This document shows, piece by piece, positions 13,637 to 20,414 of a DNA stretch of 58,494 nt. This DNA comes from Armatimonadota bacterium. Its GTDB lineage: Bacteria > Sysuimicrobiota > Sysuimicrobiia > Sysuimicrobiales > Humicultoraceae. The notes beneath the pieces were generated by a model, which saw nothing but the letters and a program-made list of their open reading frames with translations, searched no databases and was not told the origin of the DNA. The DNA is taken from positions 1-58,494 of the forward strand of contig JAVHMA010000021.1 of assembly GCA_031081715.1 (NCBI GenBank). Reading direction: 5' to 3'. How positions within the stretch are numbered: position 1 is the stretch's first letter; each line of letters starts with the position of its first letter. The position numbers and the translations under genes were made by a program.

Positions 13637-13749
13637 GCGCGACCTCCCCGTGCGGGCTCCTGGTACGAAGGTAGGGCGGTGGGAGCCGGGGAGGTATCAG
13701 TCCTCCGCCCGATGCGGCCTCGGGTGACGACCCGTGAGGAGGACGGCCT

Positions 13750-14607
13750 CTAGACTCTGGGGCCGGCGAGCGTGGCGTCGCGCGCAGGCACCGGGGCCGG
13801 CGGCACGGCCGCGCCGTAGCGGAGCTCAAGGCGGTGGAGGCCGAACGGCGGCTCGGTGAGCTCCTCGACCCGCACCACGGTCGCGGTGCGCGCCGGATCG
13901 CGCCCCCACAACGCCATCGTCACGGCGGTGCCTTCCGGGAAGCCCTGGGGCAGCAGCAGCGTGGCACCGTCGTCGCCGACGTCCTCGGTGATCGCCCAGG
14001 CCCCAACCCCCGCGGCCTCGACGCGGGCGGGCAGATGCACCGCCCGGCGGCCGCCACTGTCGCGTTGCCAGACGCGGGACGCGCTGAACGGCAGGACGTA
14101 GTGGGCCATCACCTCGGCGCTCTGCGCGGGCAACTGATCGAGCTCCAGGCCGAGGCGCAGGCCATCGGGTGTCTCCCGCATGTGCGCGACGCGGCCCTGC
14201 ATGCCGACGCGGTCGTCGAACCACAGGAACTGCATCCAGACACGGGGCGCATCGAAGCGGCCGAGCGGGATGAGCAGCCCGGCGCCGCGGCCAGAGATGT
14301 CCACGAGCGCCCCCACGCCGACGTCACCGTCCTCGGTGGCCCAACGAATCGGGATCGGCGCGGCGACGCGGGGCACCTGCCGGCGTTCGGCGCCGCGCCG
14401 GCCCGCGGGCCGCCAGACCAGCGCGACGTAGGCGATCCCGAGCACCAGGTAGGTCTCGACCACGAGCGCAGCCGCGACCCAGAGGGGCTCAACCCCGACG
14501 CTGGAGAGCACGCGCCAGGTCAGGACGTAGAGCGCGGCGACGGCCGTCGCGCCCAGCAGCGCGCGGGCCACCCGCGCGGGTCCGCGGTCCGGCAGCCGTT
14601 CCGGCAT
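13750..14607 (-). CDS. PilZ-domain membrane protein (orphan c-di-GMP receptor candidate)
   Basis: A 285-residue protein with two hydrophobic helices near residues 16-32 and 40-62, followed by a soluble part starting with ERRQVPRVAAPIPIRW. That motif and the later DISGRGAGLLIP block match the Arg-rich and D/NxSxxG elements of PilZ domains. The order helix-helix-PilZ resembles the end of bacterial cellulose synthase BcsA but with no glycosyltransferase domain. A second, weaker beta-barrel-like part follows (residues about 190-280). ATG follows GGGGAGGT. It may bind c-di-GMP; note that the first Arg pair is spaced as R-x-x-x-R. The partner is unknown. Confidence 0.72.
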   Translation of the reverse strand: MPERLPDRGPARVARALLGATAVAALYVLTWRVLSSVGVEPLWVAAALVVETYLVLGIAYVALVWRPAGRRGAERRQVPRVAAPIPIRWATEDGDVGVGALVDISGRGAGLLIPLGRFDAPRVWMQFLWFDDRVGMQGRVAHMRETPDGLRLGLELDQLPAQSAEVMAHYVLPFSASRVWQRDSGGRRAVHLPARVEAAGVGAWAITEDVGDDGATLLLPQGFPEGTAVTMALWGRDPARTATVVRVEELTEPPFGLHRLELRYGAAVPPAPVPARDATLAGPRV

Positions 14608-14758
14608 GATGACCTCCCCACAACCCCCGCGGCGCCCGCGAGGGCGCACCGACGTTATGCCCCCACGGACGGCGCGGCAGTCCACGGCAGGTCCGCGGCC
14701 GCGAGCCCTCGTATGCAAGGGACCGGGCCTCCACACACCAGCCCGCCGGGAGCGTGCC

Positions 14759-15673
14759 GTGACCGACACCCTGACCTTCGGCATCCTGACGATGCCGAGC
14801 CTCCCCTACCCCAGGCTCGTCGAGCGCTGGCGGCTGATCGAGGACCTGGGGTTCGACAGCATCTGGCTACCCGACCACTTCGTCAACCCGCGCGGGCCGA
14901 AGGACATCTGGTACGAGACCTGGACGCTGCTGGCCGCGATGGCGGGCCTCACGCGGCGCGTGCGCGTCGGGACGCTGGTCACCACCATGACCCTACGCAA
15001 CCCGGCGCTGCTGGCGAAGCAGGCGATGACGGTGGACCACATCTCCGACGGGCGGCTCGTGCTCGGCATCGGCGCGGGCGGCACGCCGCTCGACTACTCG
15101 ATGACCGGCCTGGAGCGCTGGGGCGACGCCGAGCGGTTCGGCCGCTTCCGCGAGTTCGCGGTGCTGCTGGACCGCATGCTCCGTCAGGAGCGAACGACCT
15201 ACGAGGGGCGCTACCACCGCATCGTGGACGCCATGATCAGCCCGCCGCCGATCCAGCGGCCGCGCCCCCCGATCCTCATCGGCGGCAAGAGCCGGACCGC
15301 GCTGCGCCTGACCGCGCGGCTGGGCGACGTTTGGAACACCAACGGCGGCCGCGACCTGCCGCCCGACGAGGCCTTCGCCGTCACACGCGCGCGGGGGGCG
15401 ATGCTGGACGAGTACTGCGCGGCGCGGGGCCGCGACCCCAGGACCGTTGTCCGGTCGTTCATGCTGGGCCAGACGCGCGAGGAGCCGCTGGCATCGCGCC
15501 AGGCGCTGGCCGACTTCGTCGGCCGCTACCGGGCGCTTGGCTTCACCGAGTTCATCCTGTTCTGGCTGCGCGACCCGGACCCCGACTACGCCCTCTACTC
15601 CTGGATCACCGACCGCCGGATGCTCGAGCAGGTCGCGACGGACTGGATCCCGGCGATCCGGCGCGCGGCCTAG
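14759..15673 (+). CDS. LLM-class flavin-dependent oxidoreductase
   Basis: A 304-residue luciferase-like TIM-barrel protein using FMN or F420. Evidence: FGILTMP at strand 1, the LIEDLGFDSIWLPDHF block near residues 25-40, RVGTLVTTMTLRNPALLAKQAMTVDHISDGRLVLGIGAGG near 75-110, and PILIGGKSRTALRLTARLGDVWN near 165-185. The GTG start was chosen because GGGAG lies 8 bases upstream and it sits just before the first beta strand; the longer in-frame ATG would run back into the divergent PilZ start. Likely a monooxygenase or hydride-transfer enzyme on a small organic substrate. Its stop overlaps that of the convergent peptidase gene by 4 bases. Confidence 0.88.
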   Translation: MTDTLTFGILTMPSLPYPRLVERWRLIEDLGFDSIWLPDHFVNPRGPKDIWYETWTLLAAMAGLTRRVRVGTLVTTMTLRNPALLAKQAMTVDHISDGRLVLGIGAGGTPLDYSMTGLERWGDAERFGRFREFAVLLDRMLRQERTTYEGRYHRIVDAMISPPPIQRPRPPILIGGKSRTALRLTARLGDVWNTNGGRDLPPDEAFAVTRARGAMLDEYCAARGRDPRTVVRSFMLGQTREEPLASRQALADFVGRYRALGFTEFILFWLRDPDPDYALYSWITDRRMLEQVATDWIPAIRRAA

Positions 15674-17079
15674 CGGCGGTCGCCCCGCTCCGTTCGAGGT
15701 CTCCGACGCAGCGCCCCCGCCCGGTCGGCCTCTCCGAGCGCGCGGAAGACCTCGGCGCTCACGTGGATACCGTCGTAGAACCGTTCCAGGCTCAAATTCT
15801 CGTTGGGGCTGTGGTTGTTCTCGTCGGCGTTGGCGTAGGGCACCGAGATGTGATCGGCGCCCAGGATGCGGGGCCACACCGCGCTCGGCAGGCTGCCGCC
15901 GGCACAGAGATTCACGTACGGCTCCAGCCCGCGCACGGCCCGGACGGCCTGCGCGACGACCGCCACCGCCGGGTGGTCGGGCGGGGTCCGGCTGGGTTCC
16001 ATCGCGCCGAAGCCGCGCGGCAGCACCTGCACCCGCGGGTCCACCCTCACCACGTGCGCGCGCACCTTCTCGAAGATCTCCTCGGTGGTCTGGTCCACGA
16101 CGAGCCGGAAGTCCATCCGGCACTCGGCCTTCGAGGGAATGATTGTCTTCGAGCCCGGGCCGACGTAGCCGCTGATGAACCCGTTGATGTTGACGTAGGG
16201 CTCGAGCATGATCCGGCGCCAGTATGTGGGACCGTCCATGGGCACCTCGGGCAGGCCCATGGTCCGGCCGAACGCCACCGGGTCGAAGTCGAGCCTGCCG
16301 AGCAGCGCCTCCTCTACCGCGCCCACCGGCCGCACCCGGTCGTAGAAGCCGTCGATCAGCACCCGGCCGCTCGCGTCCACCATGGTGGCGAGCACGTGCA
16401 CGAGCATCCAGACCGGGTTGGGTACCACGCCGCCCTTGTTCCCCGAGTGGTTGTCGCGGTCGGCGCCCTGCGCGACGAGGGTCACGCCGAGGATGCCGCG
16501 GTTGCCGAGCGTGATGACCGGCGCGCCGGAGGGGTGCAGACCGCCGTCGGAGATGTAGACCAGGTCGGCGGCCAGCCGCTCGCGGTGGGCGCGCACGAAC
16601 GCCGCGAGCCCGGGTGAGCCCGACTCTTCCTCGCCCTCGAAGATGAACTTGAGGTTGACCGGTGGCCCGCCTCCGGCCTCAAGCCAGGCGCGGGCGGCCA
16701 GGACGTGCGCGATGAGCTGGCCCTTGTTGTCGCCGGTGCCGCGGCCGTAGAGCCGGCCGTCGCGGATCGTCGGCTCGAACGGCGGGCTCTCCCACAGCTC
16801 GAGCGGCTCCGGCGGCTGGACGTCGTAGTGGCCGTAGCACAGCAGCGTGTAGGCCGCCGGGTCCCGCCGCACCTCGCCGAGCACCACCGGCCGCGTGGCC
16901 GTGGGCACCACCTCGGCGGCGATGCCCGCGTCTCGCAGGAGACCGGCCAGCAGCGCGGCGCACGCCTCGATGCCCACGCCCTGCGCGGAGATGCTCGGCT
17001 GCCGCACGAGGGTCGCAAGCACGTCCAGTGCCTCGTCGCGGTGGTCGTCGATGTACCGGTGGACCCGCTCGCTTGACAT
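15670..17079 (-). CDS. M20 family metallopeptidase (dipeptidase-like)
   Basis: A 469-residue zinc hydrolase of the M20 family. Residues in view: YGHYDVQPPEP with the first metal His and bridging-side Asp near 85-90, GRGTGDNKGQ near 114-120, FEGEEESGSPG with the catalytic Glu pair near 150, and the C-terminal metal His in ADENNHSPNE near 430. The insert between 190 and 320 is the dimerisation lid. It probably cleaves dipeptides or N-acylated amino acids in the cytoplasm. ATG is preceded by GGAGGG. It lies 65 bases downstream of the transposase-derived gene on the same strand, so transcripts starting at the c-di-GMP riboswitch could include it. Confidence 0.92.
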   Translation of the reverse strand: MSSERVHRYIDDHRDEALDVLATLVRQPSISAQGVGIEACAALLAGLLRDAGIAAEVVPTATRPVVLGEVRRDPAAYTLLCYGHYDVQPPEPLELWESPPFEPTIRDGRLYGRGTGDNKGQLIAHVLAARAWLEAGGGPPVNLKFIFEGEEESGSPGLAAFVRAHRERLAADLVYISDGGLHPSGAPVITLGNRGILGVTLVAQGADRDNHSGNKGGVVPNPVWMLVHVLATMVDASGRVLIDGFYDRVRPVGAVEEALLGRLDFDPVAFGRTMGLPEVPMDGPTYWRRIMLEPYVNINGFISGYVGPGSKTIIPSKAECRMDFRLVVDQTTEEIFEKVRAHVVRVDPRVQVLPRGFGAMEPSRTPPDHPAVAVVAQAVRAVRGLEPYVNLCAGGSLPSAVWPRILGADHISVPYANADENNHSPNENLSLERFYDGIHVSAEVFRALGEADRAGALRRRPRTERGDRR

Positions 17080-17144
17080 GCGTCCCTCCTGGACCGGCCG
17101 GCCTGGGCCGGTGTGGTCGTCGGGGATGGATTCGGTAGCCCCGG

Positions 17145-18338
17145 TCAGAACACGATCGCCGCCGCGATCCCGACAATCAGGCCCAGCAGGATGACCCAGA
17201 GGTGGGCGGCGAGCGCTTCGAGCGCGGCCCTGGTCCGCGAGACCTGACGCGCGGCCGGCAGGAACGGTGACGGGACCGAGCGGGCGAAGTCCACGTGATA
17301 GTGGAAGGGCGGCGCCGGCGCGCGCGGAACGGCGGTCGGGGCGGATGGGACGGGGGCGGTAGGCGCCGCCGGAATGGAGGGGGCTTCGACGGCCTGGAAC
17401 ACCTCGGCGGCCTGGGACGCCTCGACGGCCGGGGGCACCTCGGAGCCCCTGGCGGTCTCTGCCACCTCCAGCGCCAGCGTTTCCTCCGCGGACCGCTCGA
17501 GGACGGCGCCGTTCCCGGACGGGACGGGTGCCGGGAGCGTCGGCCCCTTGAACGTTGAACCCTCCACCCGCGCGCGCTCCTCGACCTCGACACCCACTCC
17601 TTCCGCCTGGACGGCAGCGGCGGCTTCCTGCTCCCAGGCCGGCGCCGGGAGCGTTCGCTCGGCCGGCGGCGGCTCCACCACGGGTGCCGGTGGCGCCAGG
17701 CGCCGGGCCTCGCGAAACGCGCGCTCGACCAGGTTCACGCTGCGGATCTTCGCCCACAACAGCGAGGGAAACCGGTAGAAGGTCAGGCAGAGCGCCAGAT
17801 CGGCCTCCAGGCTGCCAACGGCGCGCGCGGCGACCTGTCCCCAGCGCGCGCGCCAGTCGCGAAACCGGGCGACCGCCTCGTCCGGGTCGGCCGCCGAGAA
17901 GATCGTGCGCGCCTCGGCCATGCACGCGGCGCGGACGTCCGGGGGCACCTTGCGGGCGAGTGCCAGCAGCCGGTGCGGCACGCTGACCTGGACCGGCACA
18001 TCGGGAAAGACCTCTGCGACCGCGCGCAGCAGCGCCGGATGCCCGTCGCACCCGACCAGGAGCAGCCGCGGCCCGAGCCCGGCCGCGGCCAACTCGCGCA
18101 GCAGGGCGCGCCACGCGGCCTCGTTCTCGCGCGCGGCGACCCGCATACCCAGCGGCTGGGCGCGGCCATCACCGGTGAGGCCGAGCGCGCACAGGGCGAC
18201 ATCTGGCGCGCGCGCCGGCCGGGGCCGGCGCAGACCGTCCAGCAGGAGAAACGCGATATCCCGGTGCGCGACTGGCCAGGGCTCGCCGTCGGGCGCGCCC
18301 GAGACGCTGACCGTCATCGACCCGTCCGGTGTCGCCAC
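17145..18338 (-). CDS. Exapted IS256-type transposase core with C-terminal membrane anchor
   Basis: A 397-residue protein. Residues 25-213 align by eye with the catalytic region of IS256/Mutator transposases: LLLDG (Asp34), VGCDGHPALLRAVAEVFP (Asp98), the VPHRL...LARKVP segment, LTFYRFPSLLWAKIRSVN and NLVERAFREARR (Glu205). Spacing D-64-D-107-E fits the family (about 65 and 108). The N-terminal DNA-binding part (about 130-150 residues) is absent, and the Cys usually found before the VH of RCxVH is replaced (QVSVPH). After residue 213 the transposase tail is replaced by about 125 residues rich in Pro, Ala and Glu, then a conserved-looking segment and a terminal hydrophobic helix (about 379-397), as in tail-anchored proteins. 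No terminal inverted repeats were seen. GTG and an ATG at 18317 are both possible starts. A c-di-GMP-I aptamer ends 21 bases upstream. Confidence 0.8.
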   Translation of the reverse strand: MATPDGSMTVSVSGAPDGEPWPVAHRDIAFLLLDGLRRPRPARAPDVALCALGLTGDGRAQPLGMRVAARENEAAWRALLRELAAAGLGPRLLLVGCDGHPALLRAVAEVFPDVPVQVSVPHRLLALARKVPPDVRAACMAEARTIFSAADPDEAVARFRDWRARWGQVAARAVGSLEADLALCLTFYRFPSLLWAKIRSVNLVERAFREARRLAPPAPVVEPPPAERTLPAPAWEQEAAAAVQAEGVGVEVEERARVEGSTFKGPTLPAPVPSGNGAVLERSAEETLALEVAETARGSEVPPAVEASQAAEVFQAVEAPSIPAAPTAPVPSAPTAVPRAPAPPFHYHVDFARSVPSPFLPAARQVSRTRAALEALAAHLWVILLGLIVGIAAAIVF

Positions 18339-18359
18339 GCGCGGGCTACCGTGCGCGCA

Positions 18360-18435
18360 AACCGGCAGCCCGGCCGACCGATCGGGTCCCGAGGCTTTGC
18401 GTCCCCGGATTCCTCCGGGTTTGCCCTTGACGGTC
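18360..18435 (-). promoter_or_regulatory. Cyclic di-GMP-I (GEMM-I) riboswitch aptamer
   Basis: Read on the minus strand, the element has the GEMM-I signature almost perfectly. It contains GGGCAAACC, a P2 hairpin CGGA-GGAA-TCCG closed by a GNRA tetraloop, the invariant GGGACGCAAAGCC, a P3 region, and the closing GGGCTGCCGG. The outer P1 helix can form between GACCG (18435-18431) and CGGTT (18364-18360). The order and spacing match the Vc2-type aptamer. It ends 21 bases before the GTG of the transposase-derived gene. The linker can form a GCGCG hairpin without a T-run, which favours control of translation over termination, but the expression platform is not certain. Confidence 0.92.
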
Positions 18436-18572
18436 GGGAGGGGCCGACCATGCCCGTCCCCGCCGAAGTACGCCCGCCGAGCGGGATGCGCCGTTCCGCA
18501 CGGTAGTGTTGGCGATTCGCGCCAGGAACCCTTCGTCGCCGCCGGTCATCATCGCCCCGGTCTGGTGGGCGG

Positions 18573-19415
18573 CTAGCGGGCGCGTGCCGTCCGGTCGTAG
18601 AGCTTGCGGGCCGTACGCAGGTGCGTGATCGCCTGGGCGCGCCGACCCATCGCGTCGTAGAGGAGGCCCAGGTTGTAGTGGGCATCGGCGAACTCCGGGT
18701 CGCGCTCCAACGCGGTCCTGTACGCCTGGATCGCCTCGGCCCGCCGGCCGCGGTCCTCCAGCAGGACGCCCAGGTTGTAGTGCGGGACCGGGTCACGCGG
18801 CGCGTGGCGGGCCGCGGCGCGGTAGTGGGCCTCGGCCCGAGGGTAGTCACGCGCGTCGTGGTAGAGCCGTCCCAGGTTGACATGGGCCTCGACGTTGGCC
18901 GGTTCGAGCTCCAGGGCCTGGTGGTAGGCCTGCTGGGCCTCCTCGGGCGAGGCGGTCTCGAGCTCCGAGGCAATCTGCAGCCAGTGCGCGGCCGACAATG
19001 GGGCGCCGGCGCGCCGGCTGCCCGCGCGCGCCGCGGGCTTGGCGGCGGCCTTGCGGGCGACCGCATCGGCGTCGAAGTGCAGGAGGAACTGGCCGGAGTC
19101 CGGCTGCCAGCGCGCGGTGCCGTCCCAGGCGACCACGCGCCGGCCGTCGGCGTAGATGGTCACGCTCGCCAGGTTCTGGTCGGCCGGGAGCTGACGGCGC
19201 AGCGAGGTCAGCAGGCGGCGCAGCCGGCGCGGCGGCACGTCGGCGTCGAGCAGGTCCTTGGTCGTGCGGAGAACGAGCAGGTCCTGAAAGGAAAACGCGA
19301 TGCGGCCGCTTGGGCCGCGCGAGGGCGCCACAAAGCCGGCGCGCACCCAGGATCGGATGCGCGCGGCCGGCAGCTCGAGGATTTTCGCCACCTCGGCGGT
19401 GGTGAACGCCGTCAC
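18573..19415 (-). CDS. MerR-type HTH protein with TPR domain
   Basis: A 280-residue protein. Residues 1-70 form a MerR-like winged helix (TTAEVAKILELPAARIRSWVRAGFV; FSFQDLLVLRTTKDLLDADVPPRRLRRLL). A linker of about 90 residues follows, then about three to four tetratricopeptide repeats between 160 and 270 (for example AHVNLGRLYHDARDYPRAE and PHYNLGVLLEDRGRRAEAI). Its GTG start lies in a GTGA overlap with the stop of ku, so it is translationally coupled to it. This suggests a regulator or scaffold for the end-joining locus. Similar MerR-TPR proteins occur in several phyla, but I know of no described role in NHEJ. Confidence 0.8.
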   Translation of the reverse strand: MTAFTTAEVAKILELPAARIRSWVRAGFVAPSRGPSGRIAFSFQDLLVLRTTKDLLDADVPPRRLRRLLTSLRRQLPADQNLASVTIYADGRRVVAWDGTARWQPDSGQFLLHFDADAVARKAAAKPAARAGSRRAGAPLSAAHWLQIASELETASPEEAQQAYHQALELEPANVEAHVNLGRLYHDARDYPRAEAHYRAAARHAPRDPVPHYNLGVLLEDRGRRAEAIQAYRTALERDPEFADAHYNLGLLYDAMGRRAQAITHLRTARKLYDRTARAR

Positions 19416-20275
19416 TTCCTGGCGGCCTGCGCCTTCCGCTGCGGCCGTTCCGCCGGCTCCTCGGCGCGGCGGGCGCGCACGGCGGGTTTCTTCTCCCGCG
19501 GGACGCGCCGGGCCAAACTCTCCTTGAGCGCCTCCATCAGGTCGATCACCTGCGCGCGTTGGGCCTCGGGCGCGGGCGCGGTGATCTCCTTGCCTTCCAC
19601 CTTCATGGTCACCAGGTCGAGCACGCGCAGGCGGTAGTCGTCCTTGTACTGCTCGGGCCGGAACTCCGCGGCCGAGAGCTCGTCGATGAGCCGCAGCGCC
19701 AGGTCGAGCTCCCCGGCCTTGATCTTCGCGTCCTGCCCCTTGTCCACCTCGCCGAAGTCGCGCACCTCGTCGGCGAAGTACATGGTGTGCAGCATCAGTC
19801 CGCCCTGGGCGGGCCGGATGAGCACCAGGCTCTCCTTGCCGCGCATGACGAACTTGGCCAGCGCCACCCGGTCGGTCTTGGCCATCGCGTCGGCGAGCAG
19901 GCGGTAGGCCTTCTCGCCGCCCTTGTCCGGCCCCAGGTAGTACGTCTTCTCGAAGTAAATCGGGTCCACCTTGGGCAGCGGGACGAACTCGGCGATGTCG
20001 ATGATCTTGGACGCCTCGCCCTCGAGCCCCTTGAGCTCCTCGTCGGTGAGGCGCACGTACTGGTCCTTGGTGAACTCATAGCCTTTCACGATATCGCTGC
20101 GCGGGACGACCTCGTTGCACACCGGGCAGACGAGCTGCTGTCGGATGCGGGTCCCGCACTTCGCGTGGAGCTGGTTGAAGCCCACGGCCTCGGAGCTTGC
20201 GGCCACGTACATGCGCACGGGGATGGCCACGAGCCCGAAGGAGATCGTGCCGGATCCGATGGAATGTGGCGGCAT
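19412..20275 (-). CDS. ku: Ku protein (non-homologous end joining)
   Basis: A 287-residue bacterial Ku homodimer subunit that binds DNA double-strand ends and recruits LigD. It begins with the typical IGSGTISFGLVAIPVRMY, followed by FNQLHAKCGTRIRQQLVCPVCNEVVPRSDIVKGYEF with a zinc-like Cys pair, the FVPLPKVDPIYFEKTYYLGPD bridge segment and the VDLMEALKESL C-terminal block, then a Lys/Arg-rich tail. Length is standard. The ATG was chosen over longer starts because it follows GGAGGAGGGA and begins the family's conserved N-terminus. It is divergent from ligD and coupled to the MerR-TPR gene. Confidence 0.96.
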   Translation of the reverse strand: MPPHSIGSGTISFGLVAIPVRMYVAASSEAVGFNQLHAKCGTRIRQQLVCPVCNEVVPRSDIVKGYEFTKDQYVRLTDEELKGLEGEASKIIDIAEFVPLPKVDPIYFEKTYYLGPDKGGEKAYRLLADAMAKTDRVALAKFVMRGKESLVLIRPAQGGLMLHTMYFADEVRDFGEVDKGQDAKIKAGELDLALRLIDELSAAEFRPEQYKDDYRLRVLDLVTMKVEGKEITAPAPEAQRAQVIDLMEALKESLARRVPREKKPAVRARRAEEPAERPQRKAQAARK

Positions 20276-20311
20276 CGCCGATCCCTCCTCCCGCGACCGC
20301 GGGTGCCTTCG

Positions 20312-20341
20312 ACCATACCACGAACGCCGCCGCGGGCTCAA
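20312..20341 (-). promoter_or_regulatory. Candidate sigma-70-type promoter for ku
   Basis: On the minus strand TTGAGC (20341-20336) and TATGGT (20317-20312) are separated by 18 bases, 37 bases upstream of the ku ATG. Each hexamer matches four of six consensus positions. This is a prediction from one site in a GC-rich background. Confidence 0.35.
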
Positions 20342-20387
20342 CAGGAACGTCTCCCGCAGGGGGCACCCGCCGGCCCACGAATTGGGG

Positions 20388-20402
20388 CCGTACGTCGTAC
20401 GG
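20388..20402. promoter_or_regulatory. Palindrome overlapping the ligD ribosome binding region
   Basis: CCGTAC and GTACGG form perfect 6-base arms around GTC, ending in the GGAGG that precedes the ligD GTG start. The size fits an operator for a dimeric regulator such as a MerR-like protein, or a small hairpin masking the ribosome binding site. No second copy was noticed near ku. Confidence 0.35.
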
Positions 20403-20414
20403 AGGCCGCATCTC

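Noticed and set aside
18346-18552. 68-codon minus-strand frame spanning the riboswitch
   Set aside because: It covers the highly conserved aptamer and has no recognisable protein features; the RNA explains the conservation.
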